Shown piece by piece: positions 52,826 through 61,462 of a stretch of 64,000 nucleotides of DNA (within the stretch, counting starts at the first letter, position 1; each line of letters opens with the position of its first letter). The translations under genes and the position numbers were made by a program. Under the pieces are notes generated by a model. It searched no databases, was not told where the DNA came from, and saw only the letters and a list, made by a program, of their open reading frames with translations. Source of the DNA: CAWCDJ01 sp963778675 (GTDB lineage: Bacteria > Acidobacteriota > Terriglobia > Bryobacterales > Bryobacteraceae); NCBI GenBank assembly GCA_963778675.1, contig CAVZVI010000011.1, forward strand, positions 310,001-374,000, in the 5' to 3' direction.

Positions 52826-54325
52826 ATGGCCACCAGGAAAGCTGCCGTGAAGAAAACAGCTCCCAAGCGGGCCGGCGCGAAGGCCTCGCCGCGGGTGCGG
52901 GTGCGGATGTACCGCCAGGGCCTCGGCGATTGCTTTCTGCTCACCATGCCGGGAGCGGCGGGCAAGCCGTTCCACATGTTGATCGACTGCGGGGTCGTGC
53001 TGGGGACCGCCGATCCGGGTACGCCGATGAAGCGGGTCCTCAACGACATCACCGCCGAGACCAGCGGGCGCATCGATGTGCTGGTGGCAACCCACGAGCA
53101 TTGGGATCACATTTCGGGCTTCGTCCAGGTGCAGGACCTGTTCGAGAAGCTGGCGATTCAAAATGTGTGGCTCGCCTGGACCGAAGATCCCAAAGATAAA
53201 CTGGCGGCCAAACTCAGGAAGGAGCGCCGCACTGCGGAGAACGCCCTGCGAATGGCCGTGAACCACCTGGCGATTCAAGGATCCGCGGAGACCGCGCAGC
53301 GCGTGGAGAGCCTGGTGAGCTTTTTCGGCGCCAAGGCCGGGTCCACCGAAGACGCGCTGAACTACGTGAAGCAGCGAGCCGGGAACAAGCCGCGCTTCTG
53401 CGACCCGGGCGAACCGCCGGTCGAGCTTGCCGAACTGCCCGGCATCCGCTTCTGGGTTCTGGGACCGCCGAGGGACGAGAAGCTGATCAAGAAGTCCAAC
53501 CCGGGCAAGAACGAAGCCTACGGACTCGACGCCGGCCCCAACGGATCGCAGGCACTGCTGATCTCGGCCCTCACGCGCGGCATGGGCGCGGACACGGCTA
53601 CCACTCCGGAAGATCACATCGACGATCCGTTCGACGGAAGGTACGCCATCCCCATGGCCCGGGCCGAGCACGTCCCGTTTTTTGTGAACCGCTACTACGG
53701 CAATTCCACCGACGCCGGAATCTTTGCCGGGCGCGAGATCCGCGATCAATCGTGGCGGCGGATCGATTCGGCGTGGACAGAGGCGTCCGAAACCATGGCG
53801 CTGCAACTCGACTCGGCGACCAACAACACCAGCCTGGTGCTGGCCGTCGAATTGATGGACACCGGCGAAATCCTGTTGTTCCCGGGTGACGCTCAGGTGG
53901 GAAGCTGGCTGAGCTGGCAGGATCTGAAGTGGGAACTCAAAGACCCGAAATCCGGCAGCGCAACCGAAGTGAAAGGGCCGGACCTGCTCGCCCGGACGAT
54001 CTTCTACAAGGTGGGCCACCACGGAAGTCACAACGCGACCCTCAAGGCGAAAGGCCTCGAACTGATGACCAGCGACGACCTGGTCGCCATGATTCCAGTG
54101 GACCATGCCATGGCCGTGAAAAAGCGCTGGGGGCTGATGCCGCTGCCCGCCCTGGTGGATCGCATCAAAGAGAAAACTCACGGGCGCGTTCTGCGGATCG
54201 ACGACCAGGTCAAATCCACGGCGGATCTGGACAGGCTGAAACCGAAGAACGCAGATGCCGGCGAGTGGAAGAAGTTCACCGGCCGCGTTAGGGTGACGGA
54301 TCTATATTACGAGATGGCCTTTTAG
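52826..54325 (+). CDS. Metallo-beta-lactamase-fold protein partnered with the dual protease
   Basis: 499 residues from ATG 52826 (AGGAGG 6 bases upstream; the frame opens at GTG 52808 overlapping the protease stop). A lysine-rich N-terminal tail (ATRKAAVKKTAPKRAGAKA) precedes the MBL core: QGLGDCFLLTMPG, LIDCG, zinc site THEHWDH (H90, H92, D94, H95), LLFPGDAQ (D355) and VGHHGSHNAT (H398-H402). This GDCFLL/HHGSH pattern is that of the ComEC/Rec2-like MBL branch, often nucleases or phosphoesterases. An insert between residues 110 and 330 is family-specific. The basic tail suggests nucleic-acid binding. Cytoplasmic. Confidence 0.93.
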   Translation: MATRKAAVKKTAPKRAGAKASPRVRVRMYRQGLGDCFLLTMPGAAGKPFHMLIDCGVVLGTADPGTPMKRVLNDITAETSGRIDVLVATHEHWDHISGFVQVQDLFEKLAIQNVWLAWTEDPKDKLAAKLRKERRTAENALRMAVNHLAIQGSAETAQRVESLVSFFGAKAGSTEDALNYVKQRAGNKPRFCDPGEPPVELAELPGIRFWVLGPPRDEKLIKKSNPGKNEAYGLDAGPNGSQALLISALTRGMGADTATTPEDHIDDPFDGRYAIPMARAEHVPFFVNRYYGNSTDAGIFAGREIRDQSWRRIDSAWTEASETMALQLDSATNNTSLVLAVELMDTGEILLFPGDAQVGSWLSWQDLKWELKDPKSGSATEVKGPDLLARTIFYKVGHHGSHNATLKAKGLELMTSDDLVAMIPVDHAMAVKKRWGLMPLPALVDRIKEKTHGRVLRIDDQVKSTADLDRLKPKNADAGEWKKFTGRVRVTDLYYEMAF

Positions 54326-55708
54326 TCATCCATCCAGGGGTTGGAGCTCGCCGAGCATGGTCGGGATCAGCTCCGAAACGGTGGGATGAATGTGTACGGC
54401 CCTTTGAATCACCGTATAGGGCGCCTTCGCGTACATGACATCGAGAATCGAGTGAATAACCTCGTCTCCTCCGACCCCTAATATCGCCGCGCCCAGGATC
54501 TCGCGAGTCTGGGCGTCGATCAAGGCCTTCATGAATCCCTGCGTCTCGCCTTTTTCGACGGCGCGCGAGACCCGGGTCATGGGGCGTTTGCCGATCAGGA
54601 TCTTGCGGCCGGTCTTGCGGGCTTCCGCTTCCGTCATACCGGCGCGTCCGAGCGGCGGGTCCACATACAGCGCGTAGGCAGTGATCCGGTCGCTGACCCG
54701 GCGCGGGTCGTTGTCCAGAAGGTTAGCCGATACGATCTCCGAGTCGTTAAACGACGTATGCGTAAAGCCGCCCTTCCCGTTGCAATCGCCCAGAGCCCAG
54801 ATCCCCGGGACGTTCGTTTGCAGTTGATCGTCGACGATGATGTATCCTCGCGAGTCTACCGCCACGCCGGCCTTCTCCAGACCCAGATCGTCGGTGTTCG
54901 GACGGCGGCCGACGGCCAGCAGCACATGGGTTCCGATGACTTCGGGAGCGCCCGTTTCGCAGTCCACTCGCGCTGCCGTTTCCTGGCCCCTCTTGGAGAA
55001 GCCGATGCATTTGGCATTCAGGCGGAGGCCGATACCTTCGTGCTCCAGAGTCTCGTGAATGGCGGCGGAAACGTCTTCGTCTTCCCGGTGAATCAGGCGG
55101 GGCCCCATCTCGAGGATGGTCACCTCGCTGCCGAATCTCCGGAACATTTGTCCGAACTCCAGCCCTACGTAGCTGCCACCCACGATAATCAGATGACGGG
55201 GGAGATAGTCGACCTGCATCATCGAGCTGTTGGTGAGGTACTCGATCTGGTCGAGCCCCGGCATGGAAGGAACGACCGCGCGGCCGCCGACGTTGATGAA
55301 GATCCGGTCGCCCGTGATCTTCTCCGAGCCCACGCTGACCTCCCGCGGAGACTCGAAACGGGCGTGGCCCTCGTAGACCGTGCAGTTCTTCATCTGCTTC
55401 AGCCAGGTCTCGACGCCTACCCGCGACTTCCCGGATATGGCATCCTTCCTCGCTTTGACCTGCCGCATGTCGACGCTCACCGGGCCATCGACTTTGACGC
55501 CGAAATCCCCGGCGCGCCGCGCCATGTGTGCGGCGTAGGCGCTCGCCACCATAGTCTTCGTCGGGATGCAGCCGGTGTTCACGCAGGTGCCGCCGAAGAA
55601 CTTACGTTCGATGATCGCCACGGTGATGCCCGCCGAGGTGAGGCGTTGGGCGAGGAATGGCCCCGCCTGGCCCGTACCGATGATTACTGCGTCGAAGTGG
55701 GATGTCAT
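54326..55708 (-). CDS. FAD/NAD disulfide oxidoreductase (mercuric reductase-like)
   Basis: 460 residues from ATG 55708 (ATGA overlap with the DUF4126 stop). FAD-binding VIIGTGQAGPFLAQRL, redox-active pair in GGTCVNTGCIPTKT (CxxxxC), NAD-binding IIVGGSYVGLEFGQMFRRFG, FAD contact IWALGDCNG, and the C-terminal dimer domain with AVHIHPTVSELIPTML. The absence of an N-terminal HMA domain and of a C-terminal cysteine pair argues against true mercuric reduction. Similar RclA-like proteins respond to reactive chlorine or copper. Confidence 0.92.
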   Translation of the reverse strand: MTSHFDAVIIGTGQAGPFLAQRLTSAGITVAIIERKFFGGTCVNTGCIPTKTMVASAYAAHMARRAGDFGVKVDGPVSVDMRQVKARKDAISGKSRVGVETWLKQMKNCTVYEGHARFESPREVSVGSEKITGDRIFINVGGRAVVPSMPGLDQIEYLTNSSMMQVDYLPRHLIIVGGSYVGLEFGQMFRRFGSEVTILEMGPRLIHREDEDVSAAIHETLEHEGIGLRLNAKCIGFSKRGQETAARVDCETGAPEVIGTHVLLAVGRRPNTDDLGLEKAGVAVDSRGYIIVDDQLQTNVPGIWALGDCNGKGGFTHTSFNDSEIVSANLLDNDPRRVSDRITAYALYVDPPLGRAGMTEAEARKTGRKILIGKRPMTRVSRAVEKGETQGFMKALIDAQTREILGAAILGVGGDEVIHSILDVMYAKAPYTVIQRAVHIHPTVSELIPTMLGELQPLDG

Positions 55709-56172
55709 GGGAGTTGAGAGACGATCCAAAGCGCCCCGCCGATCGCGATTGCATCCTCGATCAGGGCGATCGGAAGGTCTTTCCCTCCAGTTGCCTTCAC
55801 CAGACCGGTGCGAGCCTCGTAGCCTCCCAGAGTTCCCGCAACGGCACCGAGTCCGCCCGCCACGATGCCGCCGGTCAGCGCCTGGCCCGGCGCGCCCAGC
55901 GCGGCGCCGCACAGCGCCCCCATCACAACCCGTGCGGCGAAAGGCACGGGCGTCTTGCGGCTCGGCGTTTTCGGCAGCTTGTCGTTGATCAGCTCCCCGA
56001 TCGCCAGCACACTCAGGATGTACGGCGTCACCGTCGCGCCGAGAAAGGCCAGCGGGGTTCCTCCCAGACGCAGCCACCCGAGCCGGGCCGCCCAACTTAC
56101 CACAGCCGGCGCGGTCATCGACCGCAGCCCGGCAACCACCCCGATCAGAAACGCAAAAGCGTACATGGACAT
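55705..56172 (-). CDS. DUF4126 membrane protein
   Basis: 155 residues from ATG 56172 (GAAGGA just upstream; ATG 56166 is equally possible). Four or five hydrophobic segments (YAFAFLIGVVAGLRSMTAP, VVMGALCGAALGAPGQALTG, GIVAGGLGAVAGTLGGYEA). Family of unknown function in the inner membrane. It lies between the HAD phosphatase and the flavoprotein on the same strand. Confidence 0.85.
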   Translation of the reverse strand: MSMYAFAFLIGVVAGLRSMTAPAVVSWAARLGWLRLGGTPLAFLGATVTPYILSVLAIGELINDKLPKTPSRKTPVPFAARVVMGALCGAALGAPGQALTGGIVAGGLGAVAGTLGGYEARTGLVKATGGKDLPIALIEDAIAIGGALWIVSQLP

Positions 56173-56188
56173 GGATCCTTCGATTTCA

Positions 56189-56878
56189 TCAGATCCGGAC
56201 GCCGATTTCGTCAAGATGAGCCAGAAGATCGGCGGGATCCTGGTAGACGCGGTACGCTCCCGCACGTTCCAGCTCCTCTTGGCCGTATCCTCCGGACATC
56301 AGGCCAATCCCGAGGGCGCGAGCCCGGCGGGCGGCGAGCAGGTCCCAGATGCTGTCGCCGACGACAACGGAATGCTCGATCGGCACCCGGAGCCGGCCGG
56401 CGGCGGCAAGGAACAGGTCGGGGTCGGGCTTGGCGTGAGCAACCTGGTCGCGCGTCACCACCGGGAATCCGGGAGCGATCCCCAGCGTTGCGAGCGATGG
56501 CGCGGCGCTTTCGGTATAGCCGCTGGTGGCAATCGCGTGAGGGACGCCGGCACTTGCGAGGTACGCGAGCAACTCCCGCGCGCCGGGAAGCGGACGGACC
56601 TGCGCGGAATAGCGCCGGAAGGCTTCGCCGTGCCAGCGCTGAACGTCGGCAACCTGCTCCGGGTTGAGGTCGCGGCCGGTCTCGCGTGCCAGCGCGTTGA
56701 CGAACAGGCCGCCGCTCATGCCGATCCGCCGGTGAATGCGCCATACGGCCAGCGGCAGCCCGGCGCGCTCGAGAGCGTCCCGCCACGCCAGCACATGCTG
56801 GTAGACGCTGTCGACCAGGGTGCCGTCGAGGTCGAACAGGAAGGCGGGGGCGGAAATCGGCAGCGGCTCGGAACTCAT
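56189..56878 (-). CDS. HAD-superfamily phosphatase (beta-phosphoglucomutase/phosphoglycolate phosphatase type)
   Basis: 229 residues from ATG 56878 with AAGGAGAG upstream. FLFDLDGTLVDSV holds the nucleophile and acid Asp, ATSGYT motif II, HAKPDPD motif III Lys and VGDSIWDLLAARRA motif IV. The helical cap between the first motifs places it with sugar- or glycolate-phosphate phosphatases. It is divergent from rhaB across 47 bases. Confidence 0.92.
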   Translation of the reverse strand: MSSEPLPISAPAFLFDLDGTLVDSVYQHVLAWRDALERAGLPLAVWRIHRRIGMSGGLFVNALARETGRDLNPEQVADVQRWHGEAFRRYSAQVRPLPGARELLAYLASAGVPHAIATSGYTESAAPSLATLGIAPGFPVVTRDQVAHAKPDPDLFLAAAGRLRVPIEHSVVVGDSIWDLLAARRARALGIGLMSGGYGQEELERAGAYRVYQDPADLLAHLDEIGVRI

Positions 56879-56925
56879 CGGGCGTGCTCTCCTTTGAAAG
56901 CGTCTGCCCGCTATCATATCCTTCT

Positions 56926-58371
56926 ATGGGACACTACCTGGCCATCGATCTGGGCGCCGAGAGCGGGCGTGCCATTGCGGGAACACTTCGCGCCGGGCAT
57001 CTGACGGTCGACGAATTGCATCGTTTTCCGAATACCCTCATTCGGGAAGGCGACGCGCTGTACTGGGACACCAAACAGCTGCGCAAGGAGATCGAGAAAG
57101 GGATTTCGATCGCCTCCAAGGAGCGGAAACTGGCGCTCGACGGGGTCGGCGTCGATGCCTGGGGCGTCGATTTCGGCCTGCTCGCGGCGAACGGCGAGCT
57201 AATCGAAAGACCCAGGCATTACCGCGATCCTCGCAACCAGATGGCCATGGAGAAGCTGTTCCGTGTGGTGCCGCCCGAAGATGTATTCGCGTACACAGGC
57301 ATCCAGCACATGCAGATCAACTCCCTGGTGCAGTTGTACGCCATGAAGGTGGCGAAGGACCCGGCGCTGGACACCGCAACCCAATTTCTGAACATCCCCG
57401 ATCTGTTCAACTACTGGCTCACCGGCGTGGCTAAGTCGGAGACCACCATTGCCAGCACGACCGAGTTCTTCAGCCCGACGGAGATGGCCTGGGCCACCGA
57501 ACTGCTGAAGCGGCTCGACCTTCCGGGCGAGATTTTGTGCCCGCTGGTACCGCCGGGGACACGTCTGGGAAAGATGGTCGAGGCTCCGCATGCCCAGGTC
57601 TATGCGACTGCGGGACACGATACGGCGGCAGCGGTGGCAGCCGTGCCGGCCAAGCGCCATGAGCACTGGTGCTATATCAGCTCGGGGACGTGGTCCCTGT
57701 TGGGACTGGAGCTGGACCGGCCGGTTATGAACGAGCAGGCGCAGGAGCTGAATGTCACGAACGAGGTTGGGGTGGAGGGAAAGATCCGGCTGCTGAAAAA
57801 TATCGCCGGACTTTGGCTGCTGCAGGAGTGCCGGCGGGCGTGGAGCCAGGCGGGCTCCGAATACTCGTACGAAGAGCTCGCCCGCATGGCGGCGGAAGCC
57901 GAACCGTTCCGCGCGTCGATCAATCCGGACGCTTTTTTGGAGCCGGGAGAGATGCCGGCCAAGATCGCCGAGCACTGCCGCCAGACGGGGCAGGAGCCGC
58001 CGGCAAATCATGCGGAGTACGCGCGCTCGATCCTGGAAAGCCTGGCGATGCGCTACCGTCGCGTGCTCGAAGGCATGGAAAAACTCGCGAACCGGCGCGT
58101 CGACGTGATCCACATCGTGGGCGGCGGATCGAAGAACATGGTGCTCAACCAGTTCGTGGCGGATTGCACGGGCCGGCGCGTAGTGGCCGGGCCGAGCGAA
58201 GGAACCGCCATCGGCAATATTCTGGTGCAGGCGATGGGAGCCGGCGAACTGAGCGGCCTGGATGAGATCCGCGCGGTGGTTCGCCGATCGTTCCCTCCCG
58301 TAACGGTGGAGCCGAGGGCCAACGCGGAATGGGAGCGCGGCTACGAGAAGTATCGAAAGCTCGTAGGATAA
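56926..58371 (+). CDS. rhaB: Rhamnulokinase
   Basis: 481 residues from ATG 56926. It phosphorylates L-rhamnulose in the cytoplasm. FGGY kinase fold: YLAIDLGAESGRAIAGTL at the N-terminus, VGVDAWGVDFGLL (substrate and Asp base), TAGHDTAAAVAAVPA, and IHIVGGGSKNMVLNQFVAD with ATP-binding GTAIGNILVQA. The AESGR signature and the middle NEVGVEGKIRLLKNIAGLWL are characteristic of RhaB. The isomerase and aldolase are not visible; a GRP sugar permease follows at 59532, so the pathway is partly encoded here. Confidence 0.93.
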   Translation: MGHYLAIDLGAESGRAIAGTLRAGHLTVDELHRFPNTLIREGDALYWDTKQLRKEIEKGISIASKERKLALDGVGVDAWGVDFGLLAANGELIERPRHYRDPRNQMAMEKLFRVVPPEDVFAYTGIQHMQINSLVQLYAMKVAKDPALDTATQFLNIPDLFNYWLTGVAKSETTIASTTEFFSPTEMAWATELLKRLDLPGEILCPLVPPGTRLGKMVEAPHAQVYATAGHDTAAAVAAVPAKRHEHWCYISSGTWSLLGLELDRPVMNEQAQELNVTNEVGVEGKIRLLKNIAGLWLLQECRRAWSQAGSEYSYEELARMAAEAEPFRASINPDAFLEPGEMPAKIAEHCRQTGQEPPANHAEYARSILESLAMRYRRVLEGMEKLANRRVDVIHIVGGGSKNMVLNQFVADCTGRRVVAGPSEGTAIGNILVQAMGAGELSGLDEIRAVVRRSFPPVTVEPRANAEWERGYEKYRKLVG

Positions 58372-58652
58372 GGGCGCTACCGATCTGTCGCAGCTAGCGC
58401 CGGTGCCCGCTTCGCGGCCTTCCATTCCGTCGCTGGCCAGGGCCTGCACGTGCGACCGCCAGCGCCGGGTCCCGTCGCTCGGTTCGGTGGCGAACCGCAC
58501 ACCGCGCAAGGGAGCAAAACGGCGCGGGAGAACCTCACGCGGAACCAGCGTATCAGGGCGTCCGATATCCCAGTGCCGGCGGTGCTCTGCGAAACAATCC
58601 AACATTGACGGAAAAGCGCGGGCAGCCGATCATGCAACAGGAGAACACATCC
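58372..58652. other. 281-bp intergenic region
   Basis: It contains the 5' leader of the His-rich gene (AGGAG, 58639-58643). A short minus-strand frame (58605-58380) has a protein-like composition but runs into rhaB antisense, and I cannot support it as a gene. Confidence 0.4.
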
Positions 58653-59003
58653 ATGGCCAACACCGCAGCAGCCTGCACTCGTCACGAAGGGCATGCCCAC
58701 CAGCACGGCCCGAATTGCGGACACACCGCCGTCAAACACGACGGCCATACCGACTATCTTCACGACGGACACATGCACTACACGCATGGCGACCACGTGG
58801 ACGATCACCGGTTGAGCACGGGATCCGCCTACCCCGAGCGCTGCACTCCGGAGCAAACGTGCGGCTCTCACGTGCATGGGCCCAATTGCGGGCATGAACG
58901 CGTACCGCACGGCAACCACGAGGATTACCTGGTCAACGGGCACCTGCACCATCCGCACGGGAACCATTGCGACGATCATGGTAGGCTGGAAATGGCCTCC
59001 TGA
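58653..59003 (+). CDS. Histidine-rich metal-binding protein with internal repeats
   Basis: 116 residues from ATG 58653 (AGGAG 9 bases upstream). About a quarter of residues are His, with Cys and Asp. Two repeats: HGPNCGHTAVKHDGHTDYLH-type at about 20-45 and HGPNCGHERVPHGNHEDYL at about 77-96, each followed by DGHMHYTHGDHVDDH or NGHLHHPHGNHCDDH. No signal peptide. Zinc, nickel or copper storage is probable; similar short proteins occur widely. Confidence 0.82.
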   Translation: MANTAAACTRHEGHAHQHGPNCGHTAVKHDGHTDYLHDGHMHYTHGDHVDDHRLSTGSAYPERCTPEQTCGSHVHGPNCGHERVPHGNHEDYLVNGHLHHPHGNHCDDHGRLEMAS

Positions 59004-59009
59004 CGCCGC

Positions 59010-59504
59010 ATGCCGGAACCGCGGATCCAGCTACTGAATACGCGATTGTTCGATTCCCTCATCGAACGCGCACGGCTGTCTCCGCGGCTGCGGACCAATC
59101 ACAACTTCCACTCCGGCATGGAAGAGAACCCGCACCGTTTTCTCAACGTGATGGTGCGCGGGACGTACATCACCCCGCACCGTCACACCACCCCACCGAA
59201 GCCCGAAGCTTTTGTCGTGCTGGCCGGGAAGATCGCGTTTTTCATATTCGACGACGCAGGCAATGTCACCGGCACTTATGTGCTGGGCGGCGAGCAGCCG
59301 GGTATCGACGTTCCGGCGGGCGTGTGGCACACGCTCGCCGTGCTTTCGCCCGAAGCGGTGTGCTACGAGGTGAAGCCGGGCCCGTATTCACCGACCACCG
59401 ACAAGGACTTCGCTCCGTGGGCTCCGCGCGAGGGAGAGCCGGGTACGGCCGGGTACCTCGAGCGGCTCCTGGCTTGTGTCCCTGCGGTCTCTGGACTATT
59501 CTGA
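59010..59504 (+). CDS. WbuC-family cupin
   Basis: 164 residues. NHNFHSGMEENPHRFLN and THRH-type ITPHRHTTPPKPEAFVVLAG form the first cupin motif with metal-binding His and Glu; DVPAGVWHTLAVL is the second. The order and HS-PHRF segment are typical of WbuC, found beside sugar-surface loci. It lies 6 bases after the His-rich gene, so a metal-linked pair is possible. Enzyme activity not established. Confidence 0.88.
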   Translation: MPEPRIQLLNTRLFDSLIERARLSPRLRTNHNFHSGMEENPHRFLNVMVRGTYITPHRHTTPPKPEAFVVLAGKIAFFIFDDAGNVTGTYVLGGEQPGIDVPAGVWHTLAVLSPEAVCYEVKPGPYSPTTDKDFAPWAPREGEPGTAGYLERLLACVPAVSGLF

Positions 59505-59531
59505 AGTCTCCTCATCGGGAGACACCAGACC

Positions 59532-60521
59532 ATGTTTGTCGTCGATAGCCTGCCGGTCGCCATCGTATTCTGCGTCATCACCATGCTCGGTTGGGGGTCC
59601 TGGGCGAATACGCAGAAGCTCGCCGGCAAAGAGAAATGGCCGTTCGAACTTTTCTACTGGGATTACGCCATCGGCGTGTTCCTTTTCAGCCTGCTGTTTG
59701 CCTTTACGCTGGGCACCGCGGGAACGGCAGGCGCCGGCACCGCCGGCAATCTGCGTTCCGCAACTTCCGGGTATATCTGGCCGGCTTTGCTCAGCGGCGC
59801 CCTGTTCAACCTCTCGAACATTCTGCTGGTTGTGGGCATCGACGCCGCGGGTATGTCGGTGGCGTTCCCGGTCGGGGTAGGACTGGCGCTGGTGATCGGA
59901 ACCGTGGAGAGCTACCTGGCGACTCCCAAGGGCAATCCGGCCCTTCTATTCAGCGGCGTGGCGTTGATTGTGCTGGCCATGATCCTTTCCGGGACGGCGC
60001 ACCGGCGGCTCCCGCGGAGCGGCGGGCGAAACCCCATGCGCGGCCTGATTTTCTCCGCCGTAGCCGGCTGCCTCATGGGGTCGTTCTATCCGCAGTTGAT
60101 GCGGGCGATCTCGCCGGATTTCCGGAACATCGCGCCGGGGACGCTCACGCCGTACGCCGCGCTGGTGTTCTTCGGCACGGGCGTGCTGGTGAGTAATCTG
60201 GCATGGAACACGGTGTTCATGCGGGCCGGCCGCGTGACCTACGCGGACTATTTCCGGGGGGGCGCGCGGCTGCACCTGATCGGCATTCTCGGCGGGTGCA
60301 TCTGGATGCTGGCCCTGAGCCTGAACGTGATCGCATCGGGAGTGGCGGGGCCGGCGGTCTCTTACGCCCTGGGCCAGGGGGCCACGCTGGTAGCGGCCCT
60401 GTGGGGACTGTTGATCTGGCACGAGTTCCGGTCGGCTCCGCCGGGAACCTCGAAATACCTGGCTCTGATGCTCGCCGGTTACACAGTCGGGTTGGTGCTC
60501 ATCGGCGCGGCCACCCTTTGA
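59532..60521 (+). CDS. GRP/RhaT-type sugar permease
   Basis: 329 residues, about ten membrane helices (VIFCVITMLGWGSWANTQKL at the start, which is typical of the GRP family). Members use proton symport to import glucose, ribose or rhamnose; its nearness to rhaB suggests rhamnose, but that is inference. A short Shine-Dalgarno (GGGAGA) lies 11 bases upstream. It is followed by a mutarotase-like gene. Confidence 0.88.
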   Translation: MFVVDSLPVAIVFCVITMLGWGSWANTQKLAGKEKWPFELFYWDYAIGVFLFSLLFAFTLGTAGTAGAGTAGNLRSATSGYIWPALLSGALFNLSNILLVVGIDAAGMSVAFPVGVGLALVIGTVESYLATPKGNPALLFSGVALIVLAMILSGTAHRRLPRSGGRNPMRGLIFSAVAGCLMGSFYPQLMRAISPDFRNIAPGTLTPYAALVFFGTGVLVSNLAWNTVFMRAGRVTYADYFRGGARLHLIGILGGCIWMLALSLNVIASGVAGPAVSYALGQGATLVAALWGLLIWHEFRSAPPGTSKYLALMLAGYTVGLVLIGAATL

Positions 60522-60544
60522 AAGCGCGGTAATCTAGACCTTTG

Positions 60545-61462
60545 ATGATGATTGAGAAAATCAGCTACAAAGGTTGGCCGAACTGCTACCGGATTACCAA
60601 CGGCGAAGTGGAAGCCGTCGTGACCGGCGACGTCGGCCCGCGAATCATGCGTTACGGATTCGCGGGAGGGCAGAACTTCTTTAAGGAGTTCGAGGAGGGC
60701 CTGGGCAAATCGGGAGAGCCGGCCTGGCAATTGCGCGGCGGCCACCGGATTTGGGTGGCGCCCGAAGATCCGGTACGCACCTACGCCCCGGACAACGATC
60801 CTGTACACGTCGAGGTACAGGGCGATGTGCTCGAAGCGACTCAGCCGGTCGAGGAGTTGACCGGCTTCGAAAAGCGGCTCTCCATCGAAATGGACGCGGC
60901 CGGCACCGGTGTTACCGTGCGCCACCGCATTCGGAATGTCTGCGGAAAGGCATGCATCGCGGCGCCGTGGGCGCTCACGATGATGGCTCCAGGGGGCGCC
61001 GGGATCCACGGCTTCCCGCCGCGCGGCACTCACCCGCAAGCTCTGGCCCCCACCAATCCGCTGGTGATGTGGGCATTCACCAACCTTGCCGATTCGCGCT
61101 GGCGGCTGCTCGAAAAATATCTCGTCCTGCTGCAGGACCCAGGCAATCCCGTTCCGCAGAAGGTGGGCAGCTTCCACGACAAGACCTGGGGAGCTTACCT
61201 GCTGAATGGCGAACTCTTCGTGAAGCGCTATGAAGCCGCGGGCCGCCCGTCGGGCTACCCCGACATGGGGTGCTCCTTCGAGACATTTACGAACGCCGAT
61301 TTCCTGGAACTGGAGACGCTCGGGCCGCTCGCGCTGATGCCGCCGGGAGAGTCCCTGATGCACGTGGAGCGCTGGAGCCTGCACCGGGATGTGCAGGTCG
61401 CGGCCTGGACGGACGAGGAACTCGCCCGGTCAGTCGCCCCGCTCGCGATGGACGGCTGGTAG
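60545..61462 (+). CDS. DUF4380/galactose-mutarotase-like protein
   Basis: 305 residues (ATG 60545; TTG 60542 in frame). GPRIMRYGFAGGQNFFKE and GGHRIWVAPEDPVRTYAPDN resemble sugar-binding sandwich folds, with MGCSFETFTNADFLELETLG in the C-terminal part. It may handle a sugar anomer imported by the permease upstream. Its 3' end overlaps the minus-strand glycosyltransferase gene by 33 bases. Confidence 0.82.
   Translation: MMIEKISYKGWPNCYRITNGEVEAVVTGDVGPRIMRYGFAGGQNFFKEFEEGLGKSGEPAWQLRGGHRIWVAPEDPVRTYAPDNDPVHVEVQGDVLEATQPVEELTGFEKRLSIEMDAAGTGVTVRHRIRNVCGKACIAAPWALTMMAPGGAGIHGFPPRGTHPQALAPTNPLVMWAFTNLADSRWRLLEKYLVLLQDPGNPVPQKVGSFHDKTWGAYLLNGELFVKRYEAAGRPSGYPDMGCSFETFTNADFLELETLGPLALMPPGESLMHVERWSLHRDVQVAAWTDEELARSVAPLAMDGW

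Noticed and set aside
57199..58605. 468-residue minus-strand ORF opposite rhaB
   Set aside because: Shadow frame over a clear FGGY kinase. Its first 75 codons in the intergenic space look somewhat protein-like, but no family or start signal supports it.
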